Positions 1 to 8,968 of a stretch of DNA of 64,000 bases are shown here, in pieces (the first letter of the stretch is position 1; every line of letters starts with the position of its first letter). Below the pieces are notes generated by a model, which did no database searches, was not told the DNA's origin, and saw nothing but the letters and a program-made list of their open reading frames with translations. Origin of the DNA: Flavobacterium zhairuonense (GTDB lineage: Bacteria > Bacteroidota > Bacteroidia > Flavobacteriales > Flavobacteriaceae); NCBI RefSeq assembly GCF_004352915.1, contig NZ_SJSY01000073.1:372001-436000 (forward strand). Direction: 5' to 3'. A program made the position numbers and the translations under genes.

Positions 1-1
1 T

Positions 2-1111
2 TTTTTCAGACCCCTTAAAGGAATGTATGGTTGTATGGAATTACAGCCGGGACAAGTGAACTGGGGAAGTATCAATCCGCAACCTTTGCCGGGCAGTGTT
101 CGAATGTGGCTGTGGCATGTTTTTGCAGGAGGCAGTAAATTCGAATGTACTTATCGTTTCCGTGCTCCTTTGTATGGTTATGAGCAGTATCACTATGGTA
201 TCGTTGGTACGGATGGCGTAACGCCAACACCGGGCGGACTGGAATTCAGCCAATTTATAAAAGAAATAGAAACACTTCGAAAAAACTATAACGCAAAGGC
301 AGAATTACCAGACTACTATCTAAAACGCAAAACGGGAATTTTGTTCAATCCGGATAATGTCATGGGGATTGACTTAAATAAGCAAACCAAAGAATGGAAT
401 ACGATTAATCACTTTTTAAAGTATTATAAAGCTTCAAAGTCAATTGGTGCTCCAGTTGATTTCGTCAGAGACACAACAGATTTTTCAAGATATCCTTTTT
501 TGATCGTGCCGGCTTATCAAATGATCGATCAAAAATTGATTGATAAATTAACATTGTACGCAAAAAATGGTGGAAATTTAATCATGAGTTGCCGATCTGG
601 AATTCAAAATCGTCAAGGACATCTTTGGGAGGCAAAATTTTATGAGCCGATTTGGAGTTTGATAGGATCTCAAATAGAATCCTATGATTTATTAATGCCT
701 CATTCTCCTGGTGCTATTAAATTTGAAAATCAAGAATTTGCCTGGACAAGTTGGGGCGATTTACTAAAACCAGATAAAGAAACAGAAATCTGGGCAACAT
801 ATCAAGGTGATTTTTATGCAGGTACAGCAGCTGTCGTTTCGCATAAATTAGGAAAAGGAACCGTGACATACGTTGGTACAGATTCGAAAAATGGCGACTT
901 AGAAAAACAAGTAATCAGAAAATTATACAAACAGCAAAACGCACCTATAGAAGATTATCCAGAAGGAGTTATGGTCGATTATCGCGACGGTTTCGGAATA
1001 GCAGTAAATTATTCTGATAAGCCTTATAACTTCAATTTGCCAAAAGGCTCGAAAATTATCTTTGGAACTCAGTCTATAAAAACGGCTGATGTTTTGGTGT
1101 GGAAATATTGA
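2..1111 (+). CDS. GH42 beta-galactosidase, C-terminal part (gene starts before window)
   Basis: The frame is open to the window edge, so only the C-terminal part of about 369 residues is present. The motif MELQPGQVNW near the left edge matches the segment of glycoside hydrolase family 42 that carries the catalytic nucleophile Glu (codon about 38-40). It is followed by the trimerisation domain (a Rossmann-like stretch around NGGNLIMSCRSG) and a small C-terminal beta domain. Family members remove terminal beta-galactosyl residues. The acid/base Glu and any signal peptide lie outside the window, so location and substrate cannot be judged. A hairpin terminator follows directly. Confidence 0.85.
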   Translation, partial: FFRPLKGMYGCMELQPGQVNWGSINPQPLPGSVRMWLWHVFAGGSKFECTYRFRAPLYGYEQYHYGIVGTDGVTPTPGGLEFSQFIKEIETLRKNYNAKAELPDYYLKRKTGILFNPDNVMGIDLNKQTKEWNTINHFLKYYKASKSIGAPVDFVRDTTDFSRYPFLIVPAYQMIDQKLIDKLTLYAKNGGNLIMSCRSGIQNRQGHLWEAKFYEPIWSLIGSQIESYDLLMPHSPGAIKFENQEFAWTSWGDLLKPDKETEIWATYQGDFYAGTAAVVSHKLGKGTVTYVGTDSKNGDLEKQVIRKLYKQQNAPIEDYPEGVMVDYRDGFGIAVNYSDKPYNFNLPKGSKIIFGTQSIKTADVLVWKY

Positions 1112-1133
1112 TGAGAAATTTTTAAATGTAAGT

Positions 1134-1174
1134 AAAAAGCCTGATGAAAATGTTGAATTTTTATCAGGCTTTTT
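1134..1174 (+). terminator. Rho-independent terminator after GH42 gene
   Basis: The 12-base arms AAAAAGCCTGAT and ATCAGGCTTTTT are complementary and the hairpin runs into a T tract. It is about 20 bases past the GH42 stop codon. The structure is roughly symmetric, so it may also serve the convergent gene on the minus strand. Confidence 0.8.
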
Positions 1175-1301
1175 TGGGTTTATGATCTTTCAGGACGAGA
1201 CAGTTTATTAGGCTTTTTGATAGTGTCTTAGATTTTAATACAATACTTAAATATAAAAAACATGTTTAATAATTTTATTTCTTATAAAAATAGATTATTG
1301 T

Positions 1302-2939
1302 TTAAAGTCTGATATTTAGTTCATTGGTCAAAGAGTTAATACTTGTCCCGAGATTTTTTACAGATTTGTCAAAACCAAATTGAGCTCCTTTATTGAAAAC
1401 ATCGATTATACTATCTAGATTTTTTTCATTTGCATTTTCATCAGAAATAGTTTTATCATCTCTTAAAGCGATAAATCCACCTCCGATTGCAGTATGTAAA
1501 ATAAAATCTAAGTTTATCCAAGGTTGATAATATTTGTCGTCTTTTTTTCTAATTTCTTCCAGATTATCAGGTTTCCAAATGTTCAATTTATAAGCTAGAT
1601 TTGGATTTATGGGTTCAAGAGCTTCAATTAAAAAATCTCTGGCAAATGCCGGACTATATTTTTCAGAGAGAATTTCTTCTGCCAAAGCTCCAATACTGTT
1701 TAAATCTGCAATTGAAATATTTTCTCTTTTTTCAAGTGGGTAATTCAAACTTGCTTCTATAAGTTGTGAATCTTTTAAAAGGTAGTACCATATATATCTT
1801 CTCAAACATAAAAATGCTCTGTTTTTGGTAATCCAAAGCGCAATATTCATATAATATTGTCTAATAACCTTAAAATCAGCTGTGGTTAAACCAGATTGTA
1901 AACCTGGTATGTCGTCTCCGTTGAAATAAGATTCAGACCCATTTAGATTAACATTTACAAAATGATGCCAGGTTGAATCGACTACAATACGGCCCACTTT
2001 TGCCAAACGGCCATCCCAGACAGCAATTGAAGAAAAAGAATGTGGAATAGTTAACGATTTTCCGCCACCTCCGGTAGTGCTGCCTCCTAAAACATGAGAT
2101 GTTGCAATATTTTGAGTAGCCACAGTGATCCCATTAACAGTAAATGATGTTTCAGGCTTGCATTCACCTTCATGGGGATGATCTGGCATGATATCAATCA
2201 ATCCAGATGGTCTGACACTTTTTTTAATGGATAATAAAGGATGTGGCAGGCCTGTACCAAAAATTCTCACAGAAATATTTTGAGGAATGTTGTCTGATTG
2301 GTTATCAAAATACAAAGAAGTTGCATCACCTGCTTTTGGTCGGTTTGTATCATTTCTGCGTGGTTGGGTCATGCCCACTTCATTTGCGCCGAAATCAGCC
2401 CAATGTCTCATGTCTTTTACTCTTGGGATATTACTGCACAAAGCTGAACCTAAAGTCCCATGATCACCTGTGGCAAATAATCCGCCACCATTATTCATAT
2501 AAGTTTCAATTGCGGCTAATTCATCAGTTGGTAAACCTGATCCTGAATCGATACCAAACAACCACACTTGGTCAAAATTAGCAAGCGTTACACTTGAAGC
2601 AAAATTAAAATTTGGAATAGTCGCTACAACCAATGTATTTGGATTCGAGAAGGGGGTAGGTCTTTTTTGACCAAGTGTTATTTGGTAATTATACCAGGTA
2701 GTTCTTTGCAGTTCATTAAAAGTGGTTAAGAATTCAGATAATCCAAATGCTCCTGTACCAAAATCCAAACCATCTGTTACAACTAAAACTTTTAGATTAC
2801 AGCGTTTCCAAAGCCATCGTCCGGGAAAAAAAGGCTTCAGGATTTCCGGGCGAATTATGTCTATTTTACTGAGTAATCTCAAGCGCTCATCTCGGTCAAG
2901 AAGATGCATGTTTTTGAATTGTTCTTCTAAAGTTTCCAT
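1302..2939 (-). CDS. Unrecognised 545-aa protein with a ThuA/glutamine-amidotransferase-like N-terminal fold
   Basis: I cannot name a family with confidence. Residues 49-55 (LKVLVVTDG), 122-131 (FDQVWLFGID) and 149-161 (NNGGGLFATGDHG) have the strand-loop pattern of ThuA-like or class I amidotransferase-like folds, where a Gly-rich turn precedes a catalytic or structural residue. Several His and Asp residues follow (TGDHG, DMRHW, PDHPHEGE). The C-terminal 200 residues are helical and match nothing I know. There is no signal peptide or membrane segment. It stands alone, convergent with the GH42 gene and co-oriented with the tmRNA gene behind it. Function is unknown. Confidence 0.6.
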   Translation of the reverse strand: METLEEQFKNMHLLDRDERLRLLSKIDIIRPEILKPFFPGRWLWKRCNLKVLVVTDGLDFGTGAFGLSEFLTTFNELQRTTWYNYQITLGQKRPTPFSNPNTLVVATIPNFNFASSVTLANFDQVWLFGIDSGSGLPTDELAAIETYMNNGGGLFATGDHGTLGSALCSNIPRVKDMRHWADFGANEVGMTQPRRNDTNRPKAGDATSLYFDNQSDNIPQNISVRIFGTGLPHPLLSIKKSVRPSGLIDIMPDHPHEGECKPETSFTVNGITVATQNIATSHVLGGSTTGGGGKSLTIPHSFSSIAVWDGRLAKVGRIVVDSTWHHFVNVNLNGSESYFNGDDIPGLQSGLTTADFKVIRQYYMNIALWITKNRAFLCLRRYIWYYLLKDSQLIEASLNYPLEKRENISIADLNSIGALAEEILSEKYSPAFARDFLIEALEPINPNLAYKLNIWKPDNLEEIRKKDDKYYQPWINLDFILHTAIGGGFIALRDDKTISDENANEKNLDSIIDVFNKGAQFGFDKSVKNLGTSINSLTNELNIRL

Positions 2940-3237
2940 TTTATTAGTAATAAAATTACGTCTACTCTTTCTTGGATTTTCGACTTACTCCGAATTAAAT
3001 TCTGGCCATGAATAGTACTGCTAAATTAAAAGTCTGGAACAATTAGAACAAGGGTGTATTTCCCCTATTTGTAGGAGGTTTTTTACTGATTTTGTTTATT
3101 ACGAGATGGAATTGAAACTTTTGGCAAGTCTGGATGTAATAACTTAGTAATTGAATTCCAGTTAAAAACTAAATTTTAATGCTTGCCTATATAGGTTATC
3201 TGCTGACCTTCTTTTGATTGATATCGGGAATTAAATG

Positions 3238-3272
3238 AAAAAGGGAAGATATATTAAATATCTTCCCTTTTT
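3238..3272 (-). terminator. Terminator of the tmRNA gene
   Basis: The arms AAAAAGGGAAGATAT and ATATCTTCCCTTTTT flank a 5-base loop. On the minus strand the hairpin starts directly after the tmRNA 3' end and ends in T residues. Confidence 0.85.
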
Positions 3273-3273
3273 G

Positions 3274-3668
3274 TGGAGTCGCCGGGAATCGAACCCGGGT
3301 CCAAACAAGCAACTAAAGAGCTTTCTACACGCTTATTTCCTGATTGGATTTTCGATGTCAAGCTAGGCCAGAAACAGCCACCGAACACTTATCTTCTTAA
3401 TTTTCGAAACCCACCCGAAGCTCATGGATATCTAGGTTTATTTTTACGGTTCCCCTGAACGGAACGCCACAAACCAAGGCTTTCCAGGAGAATCCAGCTT
3501 CCCTACCTTGTAGAGACGTGGCGCAATCTTACTATGATTCGGATTAAGCAGCTAAAGCGTAATTATTTTCGCCGTGTAAAAGTTCGAGATCTTATATTTA
3601 CGAGCAAGGTCTCAATGCTCGACGTGCTTACTGTTCAATTCGACTTGCTGTCAAAACCAGTCGACCCC
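3274..3668 (-). ncRNA. ssrA: tmRNA (transfer-messenger RNA)
   Basis: On the minus strand the 5' end GGGGTCGACTGG pairs with the 3' end CGACTCC to form a 7-bp tRNA-like acceptor stem. Just inside the 3' end is a T-arm, CCGGG-TTCGATT-CCCGG. The CCA end is not encoded (the genome reads ACA after CTCC). The internal reading frame at 3573-3544 translates as GENNYALAA followed by TAA, an ordinary flavobacterial proteolysis tag ending in ALAA. tmRNA with SmpB rescues ribosomes stalled on broken mRNAs and tags the product for degradation. Length about 395 nt, normal for a one-piece tmRNA. Confidence 0.96.
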
Positions 3669-3730
3669 AAAAAATAAGTTTGCAAATTTATACTATTTGA
3701 AATTACTTTCTACTAAAAATTTTAAAAAAA

Positions 3731-3796
3731 GTCATAAAGTCATAAAGTCGAAAGTCATAAAGTCATAAAGTCGAAAGTCGAAAGTCGAAAGTTGAA
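3731..3796. repeat. Short tandem repeat of GTCATAAA / GTCGAAA units
   Basis: About nine head-to-tail copies of a 7-8 base unit alternate between GTCATAAA and GTCGAAA. The complementary sequence (GACTTTACGACTTTCGAC and similar) reappears at 3899-3934, so the two blocks could fold together around the hairpin at 3794-3829. This is low-complexity intergenic sequence with no coding sign. Confidence 0.7.
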
Positions 3797-3829
3797 AACT
3801 GTGACGTTTTTAAAGTCACAGGTTTTTTC
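3794..3829. terminator. Bidirectional hairpin terminator between serine hydrolase and tmRNA promoter region
   Basis: AACTGTGAC and GTCACAGTT-like arms (CTGTGAC / GTCACAG) flank an AT loop and run into T or A tracts on both sides. It lies downstream of the minus-strand serine hydrolase gene. Confidence 0.6.
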
Positions 3830-3938
3830 TTTTGCGTTTTTTTATTTTCCCGCAATTAGTATGTTTAAAAAAGACAAAGTCAATATTGTCAACTGTTAAA
3901 AGACTTTACGACTTTCGACTTTTGACTTTAAGACTATC

Positions 3939-5144
3939 TTACTCTTCGTCTTTAAAATTAAATGGATAATCGCCAAAAATTGGAGCTAGTTTGCGAACCG
4001 CATAAGTATTTCTAGTCATTTTGTTTGACAACGCAATTATGGTCACATTTTCTTTCATCAAAGTAATGTAAGATGAGGTATTTCCGTGCCACCAACCATT
4101 ATGGAAATAAAAATTCTGCCCCGTTTCCCAGTTAATCATTCTGATTCCAAGACCGTAGTTTTTAGTTCCTTTGCGTTCGTTGCTGTAACCCGTATAAACT
4201 TGTTTTAACAAAGCTGGTTTTAAGAAATCTGGAGATTGTCTTGCACGGTCAAATTTCAAAAGATCGCGTACAGTTGAAAAAACATTTTTGTCTCCGTAAA
4301 CATTATCTAGATAATCGAAACCAATTTCGGCTCCATTTCCTTTATATGAAGGAACAATTGTTTTTCTGTCTTTATCATCATCAAAAACATACGTATGTGT
4401 CATTCCAAGTGGTTTGAAAATCATTTCAGCCATTGCTTCTTTATATTTTAAACCTGTGATTTTTTCGATAATAAGCGCCAACATTGCATAATTGGTGTTG
4501 CAATATCCAAAACGAGTTCCGGTTTTTGCTTCAAGACCAATATCTTTTGTTGCCAAAATATCAAGAATGTCTTTATTAGTCAATTGATTATGTCGGTCCC
4601 AAACCGATTTATCGTGATCGGTGAAATAAGCATAATTACGCATTCCGGTACGATGGCTCAAAAGCATTCGAACTGTACAATCTTCGTATGGAAAGGTTTT
4701 TAGAATCGTATTGACTTTTTGGTCCAAATTAAGTTTTCCAGCATTAACTAATTTTAAAACCGCTGTTGCTGTCAAAACTTTGCTCACAGAAGCAATTTGT
4801 ACAGGAGTTTCGGCAGTGATTTTTGTGCCTTCGTTTTTGTTGGCGTAGCCATTGTATCTTTCAAAAATAATTTGCCCGTTTCTTGCTACCAAGAAACTTC
4901 CATTCATACTGTTATTTGGCCAATTTTTATTATAAAAGTGATTAATTCTGCCTTTTACGGAATTTATATATGCTTGTGAAAGTCTTTTTTCTGGGCCTAA
5001 CGGCTTCATCTTCGGCATGGTATCTTCAACTACTGAAGCCGGATCAACGCTAGTCTTTTTATCATTGCCACATGAACTTAAAACTAAAATTAGAAAAAGT
5101 ATTTGTGGTATCTTTGTCATTTTAAGGAAACTCATTTTCATCAT
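3939..5144 (-). CDS. Serine hydrolase of the beta-lactamase/class C family, lipoprotein
   Basis: A lipoprotein signal peptide ends in LSSC (Cys25). The three motifs of class C beta-lactamases and DD-peptidase-like esterases are visible: S-V-S-K at residues 119-122 (nucleophile Ser), Y-C-N near 213, and H-N-G near 345-350 replacing the usual KTG. The mature protein of about 375 residues has the usual length of the Beta-lactamase (PF00144) family. Such proteins are mostly peptidases or esterases of the cell envelope, not antibiotic resistance enzymes; the substrate cannot be deduced. It is transcribed alone. Confidence 0.85.
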   Translation of the reverse strand: MMKMSFLKMTKIPQILFLILVLSSCGNDKKTSVDPASVVEDTMPKMKPLGPEKRLSQAYINSVKGRINHFYNKNWPNNSMNGSFLVARNGQIIFERYNGYANKNEGTKITAETPVQIASVSKVLTATAVLKLVNAGKLNLDQKVNTILKTFPYEDCTVRMLLSHRTGMRNYAYFTDHDKSVWDRHNQLTNKDILDILATKDIGLEAKTGTRFGYCNTNYAMLALIIEKITGLKYKEAMAEMIFKPLGMTHTYVFDDDKDRKTIVPSYKGNGAEIGFDYLDNVYGDKNVFSTVRDLLKFDRARQSPDFLKPALLKQVYTGYSNERKGTKNYGLGIRMINWETGQNFYFHNGWWHGNTSSYITLMKENVTIIALSNKMTRNTYAVRKLAPIFGDYPFNFKDEE

Positions 5145-5381
5145 TCTTTAAAAACAAATATATAGAATTCAATATTTATGTTTTTGATATTTTAGTGACT
5201 TCAAATGGCTATGTTAACATAATTTTAACTAAAAAAATAGTTAGTCGATTGTTATTCAGCGTTCAACGGTAATTAAATATTCTAAATTGTAATTTTTGAA
5301 CAAAACTTTAACTAAATTTGTTATATTTGAAACAAATACGATGTAAAAAGTTATATTATTAAATGCTTTAAACTTATTTAA

Positions 5382-6584
5382 ATGAAATTTGGAATTATAA
5401 AAGAAAGAAAAAACCCACCAGATCGCCGTGTAGTATTTGCTCCAGATGCATTAGCAAAATTGAAACAGCAGTATCATGATGCTGTAGTGGAAGTAGAGGC
5501 TTCAGATATAAGGATTTTTTCGGATCTTCAATATAAAAGTATGGGAATAACCGTAACGGATGATGTTTCTGATTGTGATGTCTTATTTGGGGTAAAAGAG
5601 GTTCCTGTTGAGAATTTAATTCCAAACAAAGCCTATTTCTTTTTTTCGCATACCATAAAAAAACAGCCTCATAATCGAAAACTACTTCAAGCGATTTTAG
5701 AAAAGAAAATAGATTTGTATGATCATGAAACCATTGTAAATGAGCATGACCATCGTTTGATTGGTTTCGGAAAATATGCAGGAATGGTTGGTGTTTACAA
5801 TGGAATTCGAGCTTTCGGAATAAAATTTGAATTGTTCAAGCTTCCAAAAGCTGAAACGCTTTCAGGAAAAGAGGATTTGATAAAGCATTTAAAACGCATT
5901 ACAATGCCAGCTCTGAAATTTGTAGTTACCGGAACTGGAAAGGTTGGGAGCGGGGCAAAAGAAATTTTGGACGCTATAAAAGTGAAAGAAATTACGATTG
6001 ATAATTATTTGACTAAGAAATATGCACAAGCCGTTTATGTGCAATTGGATGTTTTAGAATACAACAAAAGAAAAGACGGGCAAGTTTTGGATTTTGTAGA
6101 TTTTGTTACTCATCCAGAAGAGTATGAATCAGATTTTGAAAGATTTACTAAAGTATCTGATATTTATTTTGCGGGACATTTTCATGCCAATACTGCGCCA
6201 ATGATTTTAACGAAAGAAATGCTGAACGCAAGCGACTGTAAATTGAAAGTCGTTGCAGATATTTCATGCGATGTGAATGGCCCAATTGCTTGTACCGTTC
6301 GTTCATCAACAATTGCAGAACCTTTATATGGTTATTTTCCTTTGGAAGATAGAGAAGTAGATTTTTTTCATCCAGCTGCAGTTGCAGTAATGGCTGTTGA
6401 TAATTTGCCTTGCGAAATCCCGAAAGATGCGAGCGAAGGTTTTGGTGAACAATTCATGGAACACGTAATTCCGGCTTTCTTCAACGGTGATAAAGACGGA
6501 ATCCTAAAACGCGCCAAAATCACTGAAAATGGAAAACTGACCGAAAGATTCAGTTATTTGCAGGATTACGTTGATGGGAAATAA
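5382..6584 (+). CDS. Saccharopine dehydrogenase / alanine dehydrogenase-like NAD(P) oxidoreductase
   Basis: The N-terminus (MKFGIIKERKNPPDRRVVFAP) matches the N-terminal domain shared by alanine dehydrogenase, PNT and yeast LYS1-type saccharopine dehydrogenase, which begins with KE-x-K-x-x-E/D-x-R. A nucleotide-binding GTGKVGSG loop follows at about residues 184-192. The C-terminal part has DISCDVNGPIACTVRSST, typical of the lysine-forming saccharopine dehydrogenase group. The expected reaction is NAD(P)-dependent oxidative cleavage of a secondary amine. No lysine genes are adjacent, so the substrate is open. A terminator follows 38 bases after the stop. TATATTTG at 5322-5329 is a possible -7 element. 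Confidence 0.8.
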   Translation: MKFGIIKERKNPPDRRVVFAPDALAKLKQQYHDAVVEVEASDIRIFSDLQYKSMGITVTDDVSDCDVLFGVKEVPVENLIPNKAYFFFSHTIKKQPHNRKLLQAILEKKIDLYDHETIVNEHDHRLIGFGKYAGMVGVYNGIRAFGIKFELFKLPKAETLSGKEDLIKHLKRITMPALKFVVTGTGKVGSGAKEILDAIKVKEITIDNYLTKKYAQAVYVQLDVLEYNKRKDGQVLDFVDFVTHPEEYESDFERFTKVSDIYFAGHFHANTAPMILTKEMLNASDCKLKVVADISCDVNGPIACTVRSSTIAEPLYGYFPLEDREVDFFHPAAVAVMAVDNLPCEIPKDASEGFGEQFMEHVIPAFFNGDKDGILKRAKITENGKLTERFSYLQDYVDGK

Positions 6585-6622
6585 TTATTAATGGTTAATT
6601 ATAAATTGTTAATTATAAATTT

Positions 6623-6658
6623 AAAAGAGCTTTCTAATAATTTAGAAAGCTCTTTTTG
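6623..6658. terminator. Bidirectional terminator between oxidoreductase and fumC
   Basis: The arms AAAAGAGCTTTCTAA and TTAGAAAGCTCTTTTT close a small loop. It lies between convergent genes. AT-rich inverted copies of TTAATTATAAATTGTTAA-like sequence surround it (6594-6619 and 6682-6708). Confidence 0.85.
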
Positions 6659-6710
6659 TATGGCGTTACAGATTAATTAATCATTAACAATTCATAATTA
6701 ACAATTAAGT

Positions 6711-8096
6711 TTAAACCATATCCTCCGGCTTTACCCAAGCATCAAAATCTTCTGCAGAAACATAACCTAAACGAACAGCTTCGTCTTTAAGAGTTGTTCC
6801 GTTTTTATGAGCTGTTTGAGCGATTTCAGCTGCCTTATAATACCCGATTTTTGTATTTAAAGCTGTAACCAACATTAATGAATTATCGACTAATTCTTTG
6901 ATGCGTTTATAATTTGGCTCAATTCCTTGTGCACAATGTTCGTCAAATGAAACGCAAGCATCGCCTAACAATCTAGCTGATTGTAAAAAGTTTGCAGCCA
7001 TAACGGGTTTGAAAACATTCAGTTCATAATGTCCTTGTATGCCGCCAACAGCAATTGCCATATCATTTCCAATAACTTGAGCGCAAACCATTGTTAAAGC
7101 CTCACATTGCGTTGGATTTACTTTTCCTGGCATTATTGATGATCCTGGTTCGTTTTCAGGAATATGAATTTCGCCAATTCCGGAGCGCGGTCCAGAAGCC
7201 AGCATTCTCACATCATTCGCTATTTTATTTAATGAAACAGCTAATTGTTTTAATGCTCCGTGCGTTTCTACGATTGCGTCATGCGCAGCCAAAGCTTCAA
7301 ATTTGTTTTCTGCTGTTACAAAAGGATGATTGGTGAATTTTGCTATATATTCGGCTACTTTTATGTCGTAGCCTTTTGGGGTATTTAATCCAGTTCCGAC
7401 AGCGGTTCCTCCTAAAGCAATTTCAGATAAATGGGTTAAAGTGTTTTTTAAAGCTTTTAATCCGAAGGCTAATTGAGCTGCATAACCCGAGATTTCTTGT
7501 CCGAGTGTCAAAGGTGTTGCATCCATTAAGTGTGTACGGCCAATTTTAACGACGTCTTTAAATTCGGTTGCTTTTTTTACTAAAGTAGCGTGCAGTTTTT
7601 CAACTCCCGGAATAGTGGTTTCTACAACCATTTTGTAAGCCGCAATATGCATTCCAGTAGGGAAGGTGTCGTTTGATGATTGCGATTTGTTTACATCATC
7701 ATTTGCTTTTATAAATTGCTCACCTTCACCAATTTCGAAACCTTTCAAAACTTGAGCACGGTTTGCAATTACTTCGTTGACGTTCATATTGCTTTGCGTT
7801 CCAGAACCCGTTTGCCAAATTACCAGCGGAAATTGATCGTCTAATTTTCCTTCTAGAATTTCGTCGCAAACTGTGGCAATAGCATCTCTTTTTTCAATTG
7901 GCAAAACGCCTAAGTCGTAATTGGCATAAGCTGCTGCTTTTTTTAGATAGGCAAAACCTTCAATGATTTCTTTTGGCATAGAGGCTGCGTTTCCTATTTT
8001 AAAATTGTTACGTGAACGTTCTGTTTGCGCACCCCAATATTTATCGGCTGGGACTTGAACTTCGCCCATGGTGTCTTTTTCTATTCTGTATTTCAT
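6711..8096 (-). CDS. fumC: Class II fumarate hydratase
   Basis: At 461 residues it has the usual class II fumarase length and carries the fumarase/aspartase signature [11 protein letters not shown] near residue 318. Other conserved blocks are SSNDTFPT (substrate site), [10 protein letters not shown] and LNPKGYD-like segments. The enzyme interconverts fumarate and malate in the TCA cycle in the cytoplasm and needs no iron-sulphur cluster. The near-N-terminal RSRNNFKIG fits FumC rather than aspartase. It is transcribed alone and convergent with the preceding oxidoreductase. Confidence 0.95.
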   Translation of the reverse strand: MKYRIEKDTMGEVQVPADKYWGAQTERSRNNFKIGNAASMPKEIIEGFAYLKKAAAYANYDLGVLPIEKRDAIATVCDEILEGKLDDQFPLVIWQTGSGTQSNMNVNEVIANRAQVLKGFEIGEGEQFIKANDDVNKSQSSNDTFPTGMHIAAYKMVVETTIPGVEKLHATLVKKATEFKDVVKIGRTHLMDATPLTLGQEISGYAAQLAFGLKALKNTLTHLSEIALGGTAVGTGLNTPKGYDIKVAEYIAKFTNHPFVTAENKFEALAAHDAIVETHGALKQLAVSLNKIANDVRMLASGPRSGIGEIHIPENEPGSSIMPGKVNPTQCEALTMVCAQVIGNDMAIAVGGIQGHYELNVFKPVMAANFLQSARLLGDACVSFDEHCAQGIEPNYKRIKELVDNSLMLVTALNTKIGYYKAAEIAQTAHKNGTTLKDEAVRLGYVSAEDFDAWVKPEDMV

Positions 8097-8162
8097 TATA
8101 TTATATATAAAATGTTATTTGTGAAATGTGAGTTGTTACGTTTTGATTATAATTTATACGAT

Positions 8163-8347
8163 TAAAAGGAACGCGGATGACGCTGATTTGCTCTGTAAAG
8201 ACGCTGATTTAAACGGATTTTATTTTTGATGTTTGAAATTTCTTTTGAAATTGAGTGCCCTAGCCCCGATAGTAGTGAAAATCCTTTTATGTTTTTTCTT
8301 TAAAAACAAAAAAGATTGTAACGGATAGCGGGAAACAGCTCCTTAAA
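8163..8347. repeat. Two dispersed intergenic repeat segments (GACGCTGATTT and AGCCCCGAT...GCGGGAAACAGCTCC types)
   Basis: The 424-base gap between fumC and the small membrane protein gene has no convincing coding frame. Its left part (8163-8222) holds two direct copies of GACGCTGATTT within GGAACGCGGATGACGCTGA. Its right part (8255-8347) holds CTAGCCCCGATAGTAGTG and, 50 bases later, GGATAGCGGGAAACAGCTCC. From memory both segments resemble sequences that recur in spacers of many Flavobacteriaceae. Whether they are REP-type mobile elements or a transcribed RNA cannot be told here. Confidence 0.5.
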
Positions 8348-8462
8348 AAACTCATATTCTTCTTATTTAGAAAGTTGAATATTATTCGGAAAAATATCCT
8401 TATTTAAAATGAGTATAAATATACATATAAATGTTATTTAACGAAAATTGATTTAGATTTTA

Positions 8463-8493
8463 TTGCCAAGGACGAATTTATAACCTACATTTG
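8463..8493 (+). promoter_or_regulatory. Bacteroidota-type promoter for the 57-aa membrane protein
   Basis: TTG at 8463-8465 and TACATTTG at 8486-8493 are separated by 20 bases. This matches the Bacteroidota primary sigma factor pattern TTG-N19-21-TAnnTTTG. The start codon is 27 bases downstream. Confidence 0.75.
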
Positions 8494-8520
8494 TCGTAAC
8501 ATTCAAAAATTCCGGAAAAC

Positions 8521-8694
8521 ATGTTTGAATTTTCACAGTACTTAGGCTTTTTGCTTTTCTTAACCATACTAACTATAGGGTTTTGGTTAATGTTTTTCTT
8601 GGTTGGTTTCGTATCTTACTGGGTTACGGGTGCTAGCTGGGAAATGTTCAAAGAAAAGAGAGCTAAAAGAAGACAAGAAGAACAATCAATTTAA
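8521..8694 (+). CDS. Small membrane protein, 57 aa
   Basis: This short gene has a good promoter immediately upstream and a strong terminator immediately downstream, which supports it as real. The protein begins MFEFSQYLGF, has one long hydrophobic stretch (about residues 8-34, rich in Phe, Leu, Ile and Trp) and ends in a charged helix KEKRAKRRQEEQ that should face the cytoplasm. No family is recognised. It is a single-gene unit; function unknown. Confidence 0.7.
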   Translation: MFEFSQYLGFLLFLTILTIGFWLMFFLVGFVSYWVTGASWEMFKEKRAKRRQEEQSI

Positions 8695-8712
8695 TTATAA
8701 ATTGATTTCATA

Positions 8713-8746
8713 AAAAAGGACCACTATTGTGAGTCCTTTTTTTTTT
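8713..8746 (+). terminator. Terminator of the small membrane protein gene
   Basis: AAAAAAGGAC and GTCCTTTTTT arms enclose CACTATTGTGA and lead into ten T residues. Confidence 0.85.
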
Positions 8747-8759
8747 GTTCCCAAAAAAA

Positions 8760-8955
8760 GGAAATCCCAAATTCATCCCGAGGTTTCGGGACTAAATTCC
8801 AATTCCAAATTCCTGCTGAACGTATAAACCCGACAGGTTTAAAAAAACCTGTCGGATTTAATTATGAACGAAAATTATTCAGATTCAAAAAAAAATCCAA
8901 ATTCCAGTTTTTAAACTTGGAATTTGGATTTTTATCCCGAGGCTTCGGGATTGGG
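8760..8955. repeat. Cluster of palindromic intergenic repeats
   Basis: Three kinds of palindrome lie side by side: TCCCGAGGTTTCGGGA and TCCCGAGGCTTCGGGA (8778-8792 and 8935-8950); AAACCCGACAGG with its complement CCTGTCGGATTT (8826-8859); and AATCCAAATTCCA with TGGAATTTGGATT. The second kind is the same element found inside a coding sequence at 45839-45871. Confidence 0.75.
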
Positions 8956-8968
8956 ATTTAACTATGTG

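Noticed and set aside
3273..3458. Plus-strand reading frame of 61 codons
   Set aside because: It lies wholly inside the tmRNA gene, antisense to its tRNA-like 3' domain and conserved core.
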